NCBI GenBank assembly: GCA_004369085.1
Contig: ML210332.1
Span: forward strand, 1-54,443
Length of the DNA stretch: 54,443 bases
Direction: 5' to 3'
Origin: Coprinopsis marcescibilis
Taxonomy: Eukaryota; Basidiomycota; Agaricomycetes; Agaricales; Psathyrellaceae
The position numbers and the translations under genes are program-made. The notes under the pieces were generated by a model. That model searched no databases, was not told where the DNA came from, and worked only from the letters and a program-made list of their open reading frames with translations. Shown here piece by piece: positions 9,833 through 23,914 of the stretch; within the stretch, counting starts at the first letter, position 1, and the number at the start of each line of letters is the position of its first letter.

Positions 9833-10639
9833 ATGCCTAGCAACATCATTCTTTTTGGCGAGTGTGGCGTCGGAAAGAGCTCTATCATCAACTTAATCGC
9901 GGGGCACCACCAGGCGGGTGTCTCCAGCTCCGCTAAGGGGTGTACCCTCCACGCCACGCCATATAACGTCAGCGTTTGTGGCCACTCCCTTACGCTCTGG
10001 GACACTGCTGGCCTCAACGAAGGCGAAAAGGGCACGGTCACTGACATCAGGGCAATCTCCAATCTCTATAGTTTACTCAAGAACTTAGAGGGCGGCGTAA
10101 GCCTCCTGGTGTTCTGCATGCGGGCTTCCCGAATCAATGGCGCAGCGGAGAAGAACTGGAAATTCTTCCGGGAGATTGTCTGCCAAAAGCGTGTCCCAAC
10201 CGTTATCATTGTCACCCATCTCGAGCTGGAGAAAGGCTCTATGGATGATTGGTGGACCAGGAACGAGAGGGCTTTCCGCACTTACGAGATCAACCCGAGC
10301 ACCGATAACCATCCTACCGGCGTCGCATGCGTCACCGCTACCAAGGGTAAACTCAAGGGGAATGGCTACCAATTTGAGGAGGAGTACAACCTTTCCCAAC
10401 AGAAGGCTCGCGACCTTATTACAAGAGCCTATCTGCGTGTCCCTTGGAAGGTTGCGCCGGTGGAATGGTTCAAGACGATTGTCGATCGTACAACCGAGAC
10501 TGACTGCTGGGGGAACGTAACGCACGTCCGGGAAGAGAGGCGCCGTCTTCCTGGCCGTGGGGTCCATGAATTGGTTAGTCGTTGTAAAATCTCAGAGGCG
10601 GAAGCTACTACTTTGGCCAACGCCCTGGGAGGAGTATGA
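9833..10639 (+). CDS. AIG1/septin-like GTPase, short type (copy S3)
   Basis: This is a single-exon GTPase of 268 residues, starting MPSNIILFGECGVGKSS. The upstream in-frame extension to 9776 begins with GTG inside the leader intron and is not used. Motifs are G1 GECGVGKSS, G2 KGCTLHA, G3 WDTAGLNEG, G4-like VTHLELE and G5-like CVTATKGK. The block MDDWWTRNE follows G4. The C-terminal region keeps the DCWGNVTHVREE segment that copy S2 lacks, and ends SEAEATTLANALGGV. It is the most complete short copy on this side and the best reference for the break in S1. Both 5' and 3' flanks resemble those of S2. No membrane anchor is visible. Confidence 0.87.
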   Translation: MPSNIILFGECGVGKSSIINLIAGHHQAGVSSSAKGCTLHATPYNVSVCGHSLTLWDTAGLNEGEKGTVTDIRAISNLYSLLKNLEGGVSLLVFCMRASRINGAAEKNWKFFREIVCQKRVPTVIIVTHLELEKGSMDDWWTRNERAFRTYEINPSTDNHPTGVACVTATKGKLKGNGYQFEEEYNLSQQKARDLITRAYLRVPWKVAPVEWFKTIVDRTTETDCWGNVTHVREERRRLPGRGVHELVSRCKISEAEATTLANALGGV

Positions 10640-11270
10640 GCATCTAGACCCAACATCTTTCGACATATTCAAGTTCTACCATAGATATATAAATTGACCA
10701 TTTACGAAAATCACAGTGTAACTTGAATTTAACCACTAGTGTCGTTGAATGTGACCTTTGACCTGCCCTGATTTCTGTCATCGTTCATAAGGCATGGGCA
10801 CGCTATCTCCAGAAATGCACAACTGTTATTCAAGTTGTGCGCCTATCGAGAATTAATTTCTATTGCACCATAGAATTTGGGATTGAAGTTATACTCATTA
10901 AGCCATACATATCGCCATCTTGTCAATATGCCTCGCTACAAAGAGACATCCCGGCTATAAATGATCAACACCGATTTACTTGCCCAACATCCAATGAGGG
11001 TGATGAATGCGTACCAACACTTGTATCGGCGGACATTTGTTTGTCTTCCAACTGGCGGGCCAAGAAGGCTTGTAATCGGGACTTCCTACAGCCGCCTATA
11101 TCAAAAACTTTGCTAATCGATTATTTCTTGGAGGTAAAAAAGAAAGACGAGAGCTGCTATACACGGTTCTCAATCGCTCCTCTTTTTACGGGATACCATC
11201 TTCGAAACTATCTAAGGCGACATACCATCAATTCCATCCCAAAATCTATATCTTTCCTTGGGTCGAATTC
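10640..11270. other. 3' flank of S3, duplicated with the S2 flank
   Basis: No gene was recognised. Positions 10765-10900 align with 9085-9235: GGCATGGGC, TTATTCAAG(C/T)TGTGCGCC and an AATTAAT(T) block occur in the same order. The duplicated unit thus includes 3' flank. An open frame at 10837-11274 lacks any motif. Confidence 0.55.
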
Positions 11271-12885
11271 ATGAGTTTGACTCTGTTCGTGCTTCTCCTT
11301 TCTATTTCTCTCTCCTCGATTTTAGGTCAATCGCCCACCCTCATCCTCTTCGCTTATGCCCAAGAACTTTCTGATACGCAAGTAAATTCAGTCAGCGCCA
11401 GGCTGGAAGAATCTGCTCAATTAAGGTATGTTCCACCCAGTTCTGCGCGACAGGAATGTCCTTAAGCGCTTCTTCCAGCTGGGAGCTCGGTGCCCGTGCA
11501 CAAGCCATCCTCGAACTCAATGCCACGACCTACTCAGTCTTCTCCAACACACGCCTACCCCCTGCATCCAACGTTCCCCAAGAGCTAAAACAGCCCTTAC
11601 AAATATACTTTGCCATCGCCCAAGAAATCCTCGCCAACATACCGTCCACATCTGATGGAGCACGGGCTCTGATGTCTGACGGATCCGCTGCTGATCCAGC
11701 GAGCAACGGAATTACCGTACTCCTCGCGAATTGGACGGGCTTGGACAACAAAAACGTGGATTACGAAGCTGCTGCGAGGAATCAACTGGATTTCCTGTTC
11801 AGCGATGCGGTTCCTAGAACGCAAGAGGGTGCCATTTCGCATCGTGTTGATCAGCTTCAGCTTTGGTGAGTGCATGCACATCGCTTGTCCGAATCTCGTA
11901 TTACAGCAGGAAGGCTTACCAAGTTGCCCGTTGTGAATAACGCCTTCTCTGCGGCCGTATGGTGCCTGCAGGAGCGATTTCGTGTATATGGTCCCTCCTT
12001 TCTTCGCATATTACGGCGTTTTGACCGGAAATCGGACCCTGGTCAGGGAGGCCTACGAGAAAATCAGACTATACCGCCAACATTTGCGAGACACCAGAAC
12101 GGGTTTATGGAAACACATTCTTCTGGGCACCGCAGGAAACGACGACGGATACTGGGCAACGGGGAATGGTTGGGCTGCAGCAGGCATGCTTCGTGTTCAC
12201 GCAACCATCGAACACTCCGAGTATGCTGACTCATTCAAGAAGGAGAAGGAAGACTTGGGGAGTTGGGTCTCTGAGATCCATGACGCTGTCTACAAACATA
12301 TTGTAAGTACGGGCACACACAATTTCCTCGGGAACTGTCAGAGATTATGATTACTAACGTTTTATCAACCATGATTTACAGGATTCGACGAGCATCTTTC
12401 CCAACTATATCGACAGGCCCCTAAATGTGTCAGGAAATTTTTACGACGCTTCCTCGACAGCTCTCCTTGCAGCGACCGTATACCGCGCAAGCACCCACCT
12501 ACAGCAACACGCTTTCATTCGACACGCTGAGCAATCCCGGGAGACCTTATTCTCGCTAAACCCTGATGCACACATTGGCGACGACAACGACGCCGTCTCG
12601 CCGTTCTCTGGGTACCGCCATTTCACGCCAGAAGGGTGGTTAACCCCAGTCGTCAATCCCCACTCCTACGGCGTCGAGGGCAGTAGGAGTGCAGAAGGAC
12701 AAGCGTTCGTGGTGATGCTCCACGCCGGCTATAACGAATGGAAAGCCGCTGGACGACAGGGGTCTGCAGGTGGATGGTCAAGGTTTGCTTTACGTGAGAC
12801 TGTTAATGGCTGTGGAAAGTCCTTGCTTTGCCTAATTGCCGTTATTGTCTTGGGCTTCGGCCAAGCCCTGTACCTGTCTGTGTGA
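11271..12885 (+). CDS. Six-hairpin glycosidase-like protein (GH88/GH105-like)
   Basis: Probably a secreted or membrane-bound (alpha/alpha)6-barrel hydrolase of the unsaturated glucuronyl/rhamnogalacturonyl hydrolase type. Four exons are supported: 11271-11425, 11479-11865, 11972-12302 and 12382-12885. All junctions are in phase. The N-terminus MSLTLFVLLLSISLSSILG is a signal peptide. Family-like blocks include ISHRVDQLQLWSDFVYMVPP, FFAYYGV, GLWKHILLG and DDGYWATGNGWAAAGMLRV. Downstream are GNFYDASSTALLAATVYR and PVVNPHSYG. The last 25 residues form a hydrophobic segment, LLCLIAVIVLGFGQALYL, so the protein may be tethered to the membrane. The substrate cannot be told from sequence alone. Confidence 0.75.
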
Positions 12886-13226
12886 GAGTAAACAATGTTA
12901 CCCAGTAGCAGGAGAGGAATGGCCCTCGGACAAATGTACTTGGTATCATAGCAATGTTGCATTACAAGGGCGTGGTGGATTGAGATTATGTTGTACGATA
13001 GCGACTGAAAACATGTAGTGACTGATTAGGGATGGCGATGGTTGAATATTGTGAGAGTGGTGGCGATGTTGGTGGTAATGGTAAAATCGATTATCTTCTA
13101 TCGTCTTCTCTGGCTCGTGCCTCTGCTCGTGTCCTCTTGTTATCCACACGAACGTATTCTTCATCAGGGTCCGTGGGTGCGCGTCCTGTTCTGAATCAGT
13201 GACCGAGTTTGGTGTACAATGGTCCG

Positions 13227-14833
13227 CTACAAACCGGGTTGTGCAGCCCCAGTCGGGTTCAGCAGTGAAGGGGTTCTCGAATCAGCATCGCCCTTGACGT
13301 TCATGAACGCATCTCCAAGCATCTGAAGGGCGACCGCGCGGAGTTGCGCCTTGTGCGGTGGCAAAGTCGGATCTGACAACACGTTGTCGCAGACTTCCCG
13401 AAGGACCGACTCGATCTCCAGCCTGGCACCTTTGAACAGTGCCTGCAAACCCTTCTCCGCCGCTTGTTCCTCAAGTTTTTTGCGTGCTTCAGGGGTGAGA
13501 CCGCCTGCAGACTTTTCGGCAGCGGCGATCTGGTCAAAGACGGCCTTGAGCTCGATGGCAGCCCGGAGTGTAGAGACACTGATGACTAGTCGTCAGTAGA
13601 TGTAAAAACAATGATGAATAGGAATAGAAACGCACGTTTCGCTGAAGACGTGGTATTTGCCTTGCACGTTGTGGAGCCATCCACCCATACCGAACAACGT
13701 CTGGTTGGTGGCGAGGAAATGTTTGGCCTTGGCAGCGTAGACAAAGCCAATGGCGTGTAAAAGGTCCACACCAAATGACTCTCGTTTGAGGTCCTCGGCT
13801 TCTAGTTCACAGATCGTCCTCCAGCTCCGTGAAACATCAGGGTCGTTGGGCCCAGTGGCCGATTCGGTGAAAATGCTAAGCTTTCGTGTCAGGTTCCCGA
13901 CGAGTTGAGTCACGCGTTCTTTCCGTGCAACCGCTTTCTAAAGCGCAAGTTAGAGATTCGTTCTTAAGCGCAGATGGTCAACGCACCTCTGCATTCTTCT
14001 TTGCTTCCTTCTCGGCCTTGATTCTGTCCTTTTCTTCCTTCCTTGCCTTTTCCTCTGGCGTCATCGTCTTGGGGTCCTTGGCGGGCTCGCCATCATCGTC
14101 CTCCTCCTGCAAGGCCGCCTTCATGTCCTGGGCCAACCCGATATGTCCAATGATAGCAATGAACCTCTCGCCACCAAAAATGGCACCAAACACCTCTTCC
14201 GGATCCACGAATCCCCCTTCAGGCTGGCTCTCCTTGGCTCCAAACTCGTTGTACTTGCGGCGCAGGTCAGAATCGGACAGCGTTTGGTATGCGATGCCGA
14301 TCTGGGTGAACCGTGCTGCGGCAGTGGGGTCATCTGGGTTCTTGTCCGGGTGGTGCTTGATTGCCAGTCGACCTACAGGCGGTGAGAGTCAGCCAAACAG
14401 TAGATACCGACGACGTACGATAAGCCTTTTTGATTTCATCCGTCGTGGCGTCGACAGACACGCTGAGGATATCGTAGTAGCCAGTTTCCAGCGGTCGATC
14501 CTGTGTCCCGATCTTGCGAGTCTTGCGCTGTGTAGCACTAGCGTTCCCTCCGCCACCTGGCTCTATCGTTCTCGGGGTTGGGGTATTCGTGGTCGCTGCA
14601 GACGACCCCGCGAAGAGATGCGAGTACTGCGGTGGGACTTGACCAGGATAAAACGTATGACTGAAGACGGTGTTGCATTTCCAACACCGTACTTGTAGAA
14701 CTGTACGCTGTGGTGGTGCTGGAAGGGGTACTGGGAACTCTATGGCCACCCCGCAGCCGCTCTTCGAGCAGGAGGTGGGGATATGAGGGTGAATTGGCCG
14801 TGATGGTAGTGGCTGTTGGGCATATGTCGACAT
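13227..14833 (-). CDS. DnaJ/Hsp40 co-chaperone with DnaJ-X domain (Caj1/Djp1-like)
   Basis: A J-domain protein that would stimulate an Hsp70. The yeast relatives Caj1 and Djp1 act in the cytosol, and Djp1 in peroxisomal import. From 14833 it reads MSTYAQQP, then a possible Cys4 zinc-binding N-terminus (CSKSGC and CWKC). The J domain follows from about residue 120: GYYDILSVSVDATTDEIKKAY, spliced to RRLAIKHHPDKNP, which keeps the essential HPD. A charged helix (EEKARKEEKDRIKAEKEAKK) leads into the DnaJ-X region, with GNLTRKLSIF, LLHAIGFVYAAKA and FGMGGWLHNVQGKYHVF. The stop is at 13229-13227. Introns lie near 14420, 13980, 13640 and 13580. The N-terminal Cys4 motif is not part of the usual Caj1/Djp1 layout. 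Confidence 0.88.
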
Positions 14834-15211
14834 TATGCCTTTATCTGATGTTAGAATGGCTGTATATCGTTCATTTATCGTTTCATTCGTACCTGTACGA
14901 TGATATATCCCGAGGAATTGGCCAGAATATCGCCCAAAACAATAGGGCAGATGGTGGCAGAAAGAAAGGCTGTGAGCACAGCCACTCGCAGAGCATGCCG
15001 AATATGCATTTTATGAATCCGAGAGGTATTTTTTATCGGCAATCGGTATATAATACATTGACTTTAGTACGTTATGTTATGAGGAAGACGAAGGTTTCTC
15101 TTGTTTCGGAGCCTCGAGCTCAGAGTGATTACCAGCGGCTTGATTTTTACCCTTTCCTGGAGGTGGTGGGTGGTAAACCTTTTCCTAAAGGCAAAACTTG
15201 AGTACAAATCG
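14834..15211. other. Short intergenic stretch
   Basis: It lies between the end of the TyrRS gene and the start of the DnaJ gene, both on the minus strand. No further gene was seen. Confidence 0.5.
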
Positions 15212-16670
15212 TTAAACAATCGGTCTTCGTACCTTCTTCTTCTTCTTCTGTGTTTCTGAGACCGGAGGTGGGTAAGCAAGTTTCTCAATGGCCTTCCACT
15301 CCTCACTCTCGTCAAACTTCTTGCGGATCGGTGCCAACAGCGAGTTGATAGCCTGCGTGACGGCAATCTTCAAATCGCCAGGATGGAGCTTCTTCTCCTT
15401 GAAGTCGGTTTCGATCTCCTCAAAGGTCGAGTAATGGAGGTCACCGCCCCACTTCTCGTCCCTGTGGATGCTGAAGGTTGCGCTTGGAGGGGCAGATTCT
15501 GTGGTAAACGGCTTGGCGAGGTCATCAGTGCTAGTACCGGCCGTGGTGGCAGTTTCGATTCGTTCCTTTCGCAGAGAACTGATGGGCATGAGCACAGCGC
15601 CGACGAAGGCGAGTACGCCGTTATCTTCCACGTTGCCCTCCTCGCAGAATGCCGACTTGATCTTCTTCTTGACGATTTCGGGTGGGTCGAGGAGATCAAT
15701 TTTGGAGTTGGGATCTGAGGCAGACATCTTTCCTCCGCTGAGACCGGGTACCATCTTGTTCATGAGATGAGCACGTTTCGCGTAGCCGAGTCTCGGGAGG
15801 TAGAGTTCAGCGAAAGTAAAAATTTTGCGCTGCTGAAGTTCAGAATTTGGTCGCAGCGGCTGAGTGGGTTGTGCAAACCTGATCGATTCCTCCAAACTGG
15901 AAATCGCAGCCAAGGTACTGCTCATCAAGGGCTTGGAGGCCTGGATACAAAAGGCCACTAAGAAGTGGACTCTCGACCTGTTTCACGACCTCGGCGCCAG
16001 CTTTTTTGGCGTCGTGCTCGGAGACTGAGGCACACAGTCGGTAGTTGTCCAGGTTATACTCCTTTGACAATTGGTAGGATGAACCTAATGAAACGAGGGT
16101 AAATTAAAACACATTGACGAAGAAAACCAATTCCCACCAGTCACGAATCGAAGTTTATCCGTTGGAATTCCAAGAGATTCAAGGATGGCTCGAATCAGGA
16201 ACTCGTAGTACTTGGTCCTGTGCGACACAAGCTCCAGAGGGGCTTTCATATTATCCAGGAATGCGTGAATGTCCGCAACAAGGACCGTCATTTCGATACC
16301 AGCGCGCAAGAAGTCGGAAATCTTGGTCAACGGGACGAAATAACCGATATGTGCTGTTCAACTGGTAAATTGAATCCATGGTTTCGCAGATCAACTGACA
16401 TACGTCGTCCAGTTGGAGCAGTACCTAATTAATAAATCGTAAATATGTCAGTTCAAATAAACCTTTGTATCTCTTCGTGTACTCACCCCAATAGCCTTTT
16501 GGATGTTTTCCTTCTGCCAAAATCGCCTTGATAAGATCACCATTCAGCACTTCTTGTAACCGCCTCGTAATAAGTTCATATCGTTCATCTGCAGACAATG
16601 ACACGTCGTCTGTGGGTTCGATGGAGAGATTAGCCTGTAGCGGTGCTGTTTCAAGCAAAACTGAGCCCAT
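15212..16670 (-). CDS. TYS1: Cytoplasmic tyrosyl-tRNA synthetase
   Basis: A class I synthetase that charges tRNA-Tyr. The start is [12 protein letters not shown] at 16670; an in-frame ATG at 16745 is possible, but the shorter start fits the family better. The nucleotide-binding signature is split: KGYWG ends one exon, a 21-base exon at 16404-16424 supplies GTAPTGR, and the next exon opens with PHIGYFVPL (the HIGH motif). Further on are [30 protein letters not shown] and [20 protein letters not shown]. The KMSKS motif is represented by [17 protein letters not shown]. The C-terminus is lysine-rich ([12 protein letters not shown]). It shares a 187-base divergent promoter with the Prp43 gene. Confidence 0.93.
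16404..16424 (-). other. 21-base micro-exon of the TyrRS gene
   Basis: It encodes exactly GTAPTGR, the residues in front of the HIGH motif. It is flanked by TTAG and GTATGT splice sites. The joins TGG G|GT and CGA C|CA are in phase with both neighbours. Confidence 0.8.
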
Positions 16671-16857
16671 AGTGTGTAGAGGGATTGCAAAAGAAAGGCG
16701 GAAAATCGAAATTGACTCGAGTGACTCATTTAGGGGCTTTGGCATTTGCCGAGCCTAAAGAGGAAGGCCTTTCTCACGAAGGTTTCAGCTCAGTCGCGGC
16801 TGCACGTTATGTGACTCTGCGCTCATTCTTTTCTTTTTTATTCGCCGACAACTCACA
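16671..16857. promoter_or_regulatory. Divergent promoter of TyrRS and Prp43 genes
   Basis: Only 187 bases separate the two start codons. A T-rich tract lies at about 16828-16840, just before the Prp43 start. Shared control of two growth-related genes is plausible but inferred. Confidence 0.5.
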
Positions 16858-19705
<2,848 letters not shown>

Positions 19706-20437
19706 AGATCTTCATCGCTTTTTTGCATTAAATTTATTTAATGTGTGTAATCTCCTTCAACCTCTTTGCATCACACTCACTAACATCTTCCCAGATAATG
19801 TTACTTGTACCCGAAACTCTGCAGTTTACGACGTGGACTTTCAACGTTGCCTTTTAAACCTTTTCCTGTTGTCCTTCCCGAATTTAGACCAAAGGCGGTT
19901 GTATTTCTCATCTTGAAATCACCATTATGTCTGCAGCACCGCGATTCACTGGTCAGACGGGGCATAATTTTGTGACTAGCGAAGGAGAAAAATGAAGACG
20001 AATGGCGGAAGATCGATTGAGGCGCTGCATAATCCGAATCCCAACACCGAGTCTGTACCCACGAATGTTCGAATATTGGGAATATCTGGTTTGAACACAC
20101 CGGGCACCCGAACCCTTGAAAGGCACTTCACATTACCGTCAGTGTTGGCTCTCACACATTCTATACTCTTGTTCATTGACAGCTCGTCTCTCGGCATATA
20201 ATGCATACTCAGGGTCATAACACCGAAACATGAAATACACGGCAATTGACCTAGAATGCTAAGGATTGCATAGCGAAAATTCAAATAATGGAAGCCCCAT
20301 AGGTTTGATATTCATAAGTAGTCAACCGGCAGCCCGTATGAGTGAATATCTAGTCGTAAGCGGTCAATCGGCGCCCGTGTGTAGTATGCATCGTAAATGG
20401 TAAGTACATGGTGTCAAAGAGTGTTTCCTGTCGGTGC
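19706..20437. other. Intergenic stretch between convergent genes
   Basis: It holds the 3' ends of the Prp43 gene (+) and GTPase S4 (-). Small open frames here have no motif. Confidence 0.5.
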
Positions 20438-21241
20438 TCATTTCCCTTCCAGTGCGTTGGCCAACTTAGTCGCTTCTGCTTCTGAAATACCCCAACGACT
20501 AGCCAATTCGTGAACCCCACGACCAGCAACACGCTGCTTCTCCTCCTTGACCGTCACGTTCCCCCAGCAGTCCGTGTCGGTCGAGCGACTGATAATTGTC
20601 TGGAACCATTCCACCGGCGAAACCTTCCAAGGCACACGCAGATAGGCCTTTGTAATAAGCTCGCGGGCCTTCTTTTGGGAGATCTCGTACTCCTCCTCGA
20701 ATTGGTAGCCATTCTTCTTGAGTTTTCCCTTGGTGGCAGTGATGCATGCCACGCCGGTTGGATGATTCTCAGAGTTCGGGTTCATCTCGTAAGTGCGAAA
20801 AGCCCTCTCGTTCCTGGTCCACCAATCATCCATCGAGCCTGGCTCCAGCTCGAGATGGGTGATGATGACCACGACAGGGACGCGCTTCTGGCAGATAATC
20901 TCCCGGAAGAGCTTCCAGTTCTTGTGCGCTGCGTCGTTGATTCGAGGGGCCCGCATGCAGAAGACTAGGAGGCTTACGCCGCCCTCTAAGCCCTTGAGCA
21001 TGCGATAGAGATTGCCGACTGCCTTCATATCACTAACAGTGCCTTGGTCGCCTTCGTTGAGGCCAGCCGTGTCCCAGAGGGCAAGTGAGTGGCCAGAGAC
21101 GTTGGCGCTATACTGCGTGGCCTGGAAGGTACATCCCTTTGCAGAGCTGGAGATGTCTGCCTTCTTGTGCCCTATGATCAGATTGATGATTGAACTCTTG
21201 CCGACACCGCTCTCGCCAAAAAAGACGATGTTGTTAGGCAT
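20438..21241 (-). CDS. AIG1/septin-like GTPase, short type (copy S4)
   Basis: An intact single-exon GTPase of 267 residues starting MPNNIVFFGESGVGKSS. G2 is KGCTFQA, G3 WDTAGLNEG, G4-like ITHLELE and G5-like CITATKGK. The MDDWWTRNE block, PWKVSPVEWFQTI and a C-terminus SEAEATKLANALEGK are shared with the other short copies. It is closest in layout to S1, and its whole 5' flank matches that of S1. It is divergent from the long copy L2, with about 1.4 kb between start codons. No signal peptide, lipid site or membrane span is seen. The function is unknown; nucleotide-dependent assembly is plausible from the family. Confidence 0.88.
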   Translation of the reverse strand: MPNNIVFFGESGVGKSSIINLIIGHKKADISSSAKGCTFQATQYSANVSGHSLALWDTAGLNEGDQGTVSDMKAVGNLYRMLKGLEGGVSLLVFCMRAPRINDAAHKNWKLFREIICQKRVPVVVIITHLELEPGSMDDWWTRNERAFRTYEMNPNSENHPTGVACITATKGKLKKNGYQFEEEYEISQKKARELITKAYLRVPWKVSPVEWFQTIISRSTDTDCWGNVTVKEEKQRVAGRGVHELASRWGISEAEATKLANALEGK

Positions 21242-21560
21242 ACTGAATGTCTAGAATGAGATTGAATGGCTGTTGATGATGGAAAACGTTAATCCGGCAC
21301 TTACATAGGGTAAGGGTGTTGAAGATAATAGCAGACAACCAATTTGTCGAGTACGGACACTATCGAACTCGTTTACGCTCGTTCAACTCAAATAGTTTAA
21401 CCCATCGTCCCGCACACGTGTCAGCAGCAGCGGCCTTACCTTCTACGCGTTTCGACCAATGTGATGTTGAGCGCCTATGCGACTGCGCATGACCCAATTC
21501 TCGCCCCTTCTCGAGCTGCGGAATGCAGCATGTTCAAGCTTCCGATATGTGAAATGAGTT
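21242..21560 (-). promoter_or_regulatory. Shared promoter and leader of short-type GTPases (S4)
   Basis: Read on the minus strand it has a GAGCTGCGGAATG block near 21520, CACGTG near 21414, CTATTTGAGTTGAA at 21395-21382, a GTAAGT donor near 21305 and the acceptor ACATTCAG before the start. The motif lies 154 bases from the ATG; the four copies lie between 136 and 158. Confidence 0.6.
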
Positions 21561-22463
21561 CATTTTAAGGGATAGTGACCACACGAACAGGAGGGTTACT
21601 ACTTATCACTCCGCGTCATGCCTTGCGATCGAGGATCACGCTGCGCTTCATACATGAGGCCCATGTCATTTCATTAAGGTTTACTGATAAACAGAGATAC
21701 AGGTCACCTCACGTCAGATCGCTTCCATCGGCTCACAATGCAAAAGGGTGATATGAGAGAAGAGAACACCGTCTGCGCGTTCGGAAAGATACAAGGTTTT
21801 GCCTTTTGTCGCCATAATTCTAGGATGATTTCAGGCGTCAGAGCGCGAGTGTTTTCACCGCCGGGGTTTGCTCTAATTCTCAGTTAGGTAAGTTAGAAGA
21901 TGGAATTGGAATGGACTGGACTCAGAGCACAGTTACTTCACGAGCGGAGACTAGCTCTGAAGCTGGGTTTCGTTTGGGTTTGTTTTCTGAAACGCTCTCG
22001 TTTCTTCGATGCCGGAATTGAAGTCAAAACAGAACTTAGCCTTAGCGCAAACTCGAGCTGGGACCGGTTGACCAGATGGCACTGTGGTTGAGTGGTGGGT
22101 CAGATGATGCTATATAGTTCTGCGCAGCGAGAAGAACGGGTACTTCGAAGCAGCTTCCTTATCACAATAACTTATTATATGCATATTGAAGACACGTTCA
22201 TGCCTTCTGAAGGGAACTTGCAGTCACAAGGTGCGTATTACGAAAAAGAGAAGACCTCGAACTTTCCGTTGATTGGACGATAAAGACTTCCGCAGAAGAG
22301 TGAAGAGAAGAACTTCAGTAGAATACAGAAAGTCCAACGTTTCAAGGAAGACTGAGAAGTGCTGCGTTTGAATGTTCAGTCGCATAATGGTGCTGAAGAT
22401 CGACGGGCGCTGGGATAGAGATAACTGCGGGACTAAACATGCAGCTGACGCGTGTTTCCGGCA
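21561..22463. other. Divergent intergenic region of S4 and L2
   Basis: No gene was recognised. Positions 22265-22430 align with 6600-6785 on the other side of the window (AAGTGCTGCGTT and GACGGGC blocks in the same order). This shows that both GTPase loci descend from one divergent pair. Confidence 0.5.
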
Positions 22464-22510
22464 CTTACCGCTTCTTGAAAACAGGGTAGAGGAGGTGAAT
22501 AAGAGCCATT
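22464..22510 (+). promoter_or_regulatory. Promoter block shared by long-type GTPase genes (L2)
   Basis: TACCGCTTCTTGAAAACAGG followed by GAATAAGAGCCATT lies about 165 bases before the L2 start. It is the same block as at 4513-4569 (L1) and 7711-7750 (orphan). Confidence 0.5.
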
Positions 22511-22644
22511 CGAGCTCTCGAGGTTCTAACGGACGAACTTTTCTGCTTTTGCCCGTACGTACGACTTCAGGCTTTGAAGCGACTTCACCACTTTCTGAAA
22601 ACCCGTCTCAAGTAGCCAACAGGCAAATCTGTAGCGCTGACGAT

Positions 22645-23914
22645 ATGAGCTCTGCATCGAATGGACAAGCTCAGACTTCCAGGTATGTAGCTGTACGAAG
22701 TCGCGACGCTGTATGCTGACAATGACTCGAACAGAAATGGAGTACCCCCCGTTGGTAATCGCACTGTTGGAAGCGCCCATCAAAGCTCTCCTCCGAGTGT
22801 CTCCTTTCCAACCACGTCAGACAGCAGTCCCCCTCTGTTCGCCCCGTCGGTGGTTGGAGCCAGGGTGGTGACTGCAGCGACGGGCACAACACGACTCGGT
22901 TACACTGCTGGCTTTACCCCTTCCACAGGTTGGCGAGCAAAAGCGAGCCCCCCCACCAATTCCAACTCAACCTATTCCAGCTCTGTGTCTTTCTCCCCAG
23001 GGGCGTCGCCTGGCGCAGAAGATATGACCAGAAGGAACGTCATCATCTTCGGAGAGACAGGAGTCGGGAAGAGCTCCGTCATCAATATGATCCGAGGCAA
23101 TACATCCAGAGACGACCAAGCCCCTGTCTCCAGCGGCGCCGTAGGCTGCACCTTTTCGAGTCAAGGCTATGAAGCCAATATCAACGGACAGGAATACATG
23201 CTCTGGGACACGTCCGGCCTCAACGAAGGTCTTCGAGGCACCGTCGACCCTCGGCAAGCGATCCTGAATCTCGTTGAGTTGTTCGAAAAGCTCGATGGTC
23301 GAGTCCACCTCCTCGTTTACTGCATCCGCGGGAAGCGCTTTCGCCAGGTCGTCAAAGACAACTATGACCTGTTTTATACCCGTCTCTGCAATTCGAACGT
23401 TCCGATTGTACTGGTGGTGACGGGTTTGGAGAACGAAACGCCCGATATGGACAATTGGTGGAAGGAGAACGCGGACGATTTCAAGGAGTACAAGATGCGT
23501 TTTAAGGGTCATGCGTGCATCACTTCGACGCGGGGCAAACTGTCGAAGGATGGTGGATATATGTTTGACGAGGAATACGACGAATCCTTGAAGAAGGTGG
23601 GGATGCTGATCAGGACCTCCTGCAGAGGACCCAGCCACAAGATTACCCTGCCCAGCCACGACGACATTCTTTCGGCCCTCCTACCCCCCGACCCACCAAA
23701 AAGGGAAAACTCCCGGGTGGTCCAGGAGAACCGCAGTCGCCACGATACACCCTTCCAGGACCAAGACAGTGCGCCTACTGTCGGACATACTACTTTGGCG
23801 TTTCACCATTTCAGAAAGTTTTGCTCGCATATGGGGGCTGCGATGACTTCAGTCGGGGGTCCTGTAAATCAGGAAGATATGGATCCCAGCGGAAATCAGC
23901 GTCATTATGACTAA
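22645..23914 (+). CDS. AIG1/septin-like GTPase, long type (copy L2)
   Basis: Two exons: 22645-22682 (MSSASNGQAQTS) and 22735-23914, in phase, with an intron at the same position as in L1. The Ser/Pro/Thr-rich N-terminus is about 125 residues, more than twice that of L1. The G domain has G1 GETGVGKSSVINMIRG, G2 VGCTFSS, G3 WDTSGLNEG, G4-like VTGLENE and G5-like CITSTRGK. The block MDNWWKENADDFKEYKMRF follows G4. The polar tail ends PSGNQRHYD, close to NRPRYD in L1. A start at 22850 is open but would drop the conserved NGVPPVGNRTV segment. The gene is divergent from the short copy S4. The function is unknown. Confidence 0.85.

Noticed and set aside
10837..11274. A 145-residue frame between GTPase S3 and the glycosidase
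   Set aside because: No motif was found, and its left part is a duplicated non-coding flank shared with the S2 region.
13886..14698. A 270-residue plus-strand frame opposite the DnaJ gene
   Set aside because: It is Ser-rich and antisense to clear J and DnaJ-X motifs.
22967..23659. A 230-residue minus-strand frame opposite GTPase L2
   Set aside because: It is antisense to the conserved G domain and has no family features.
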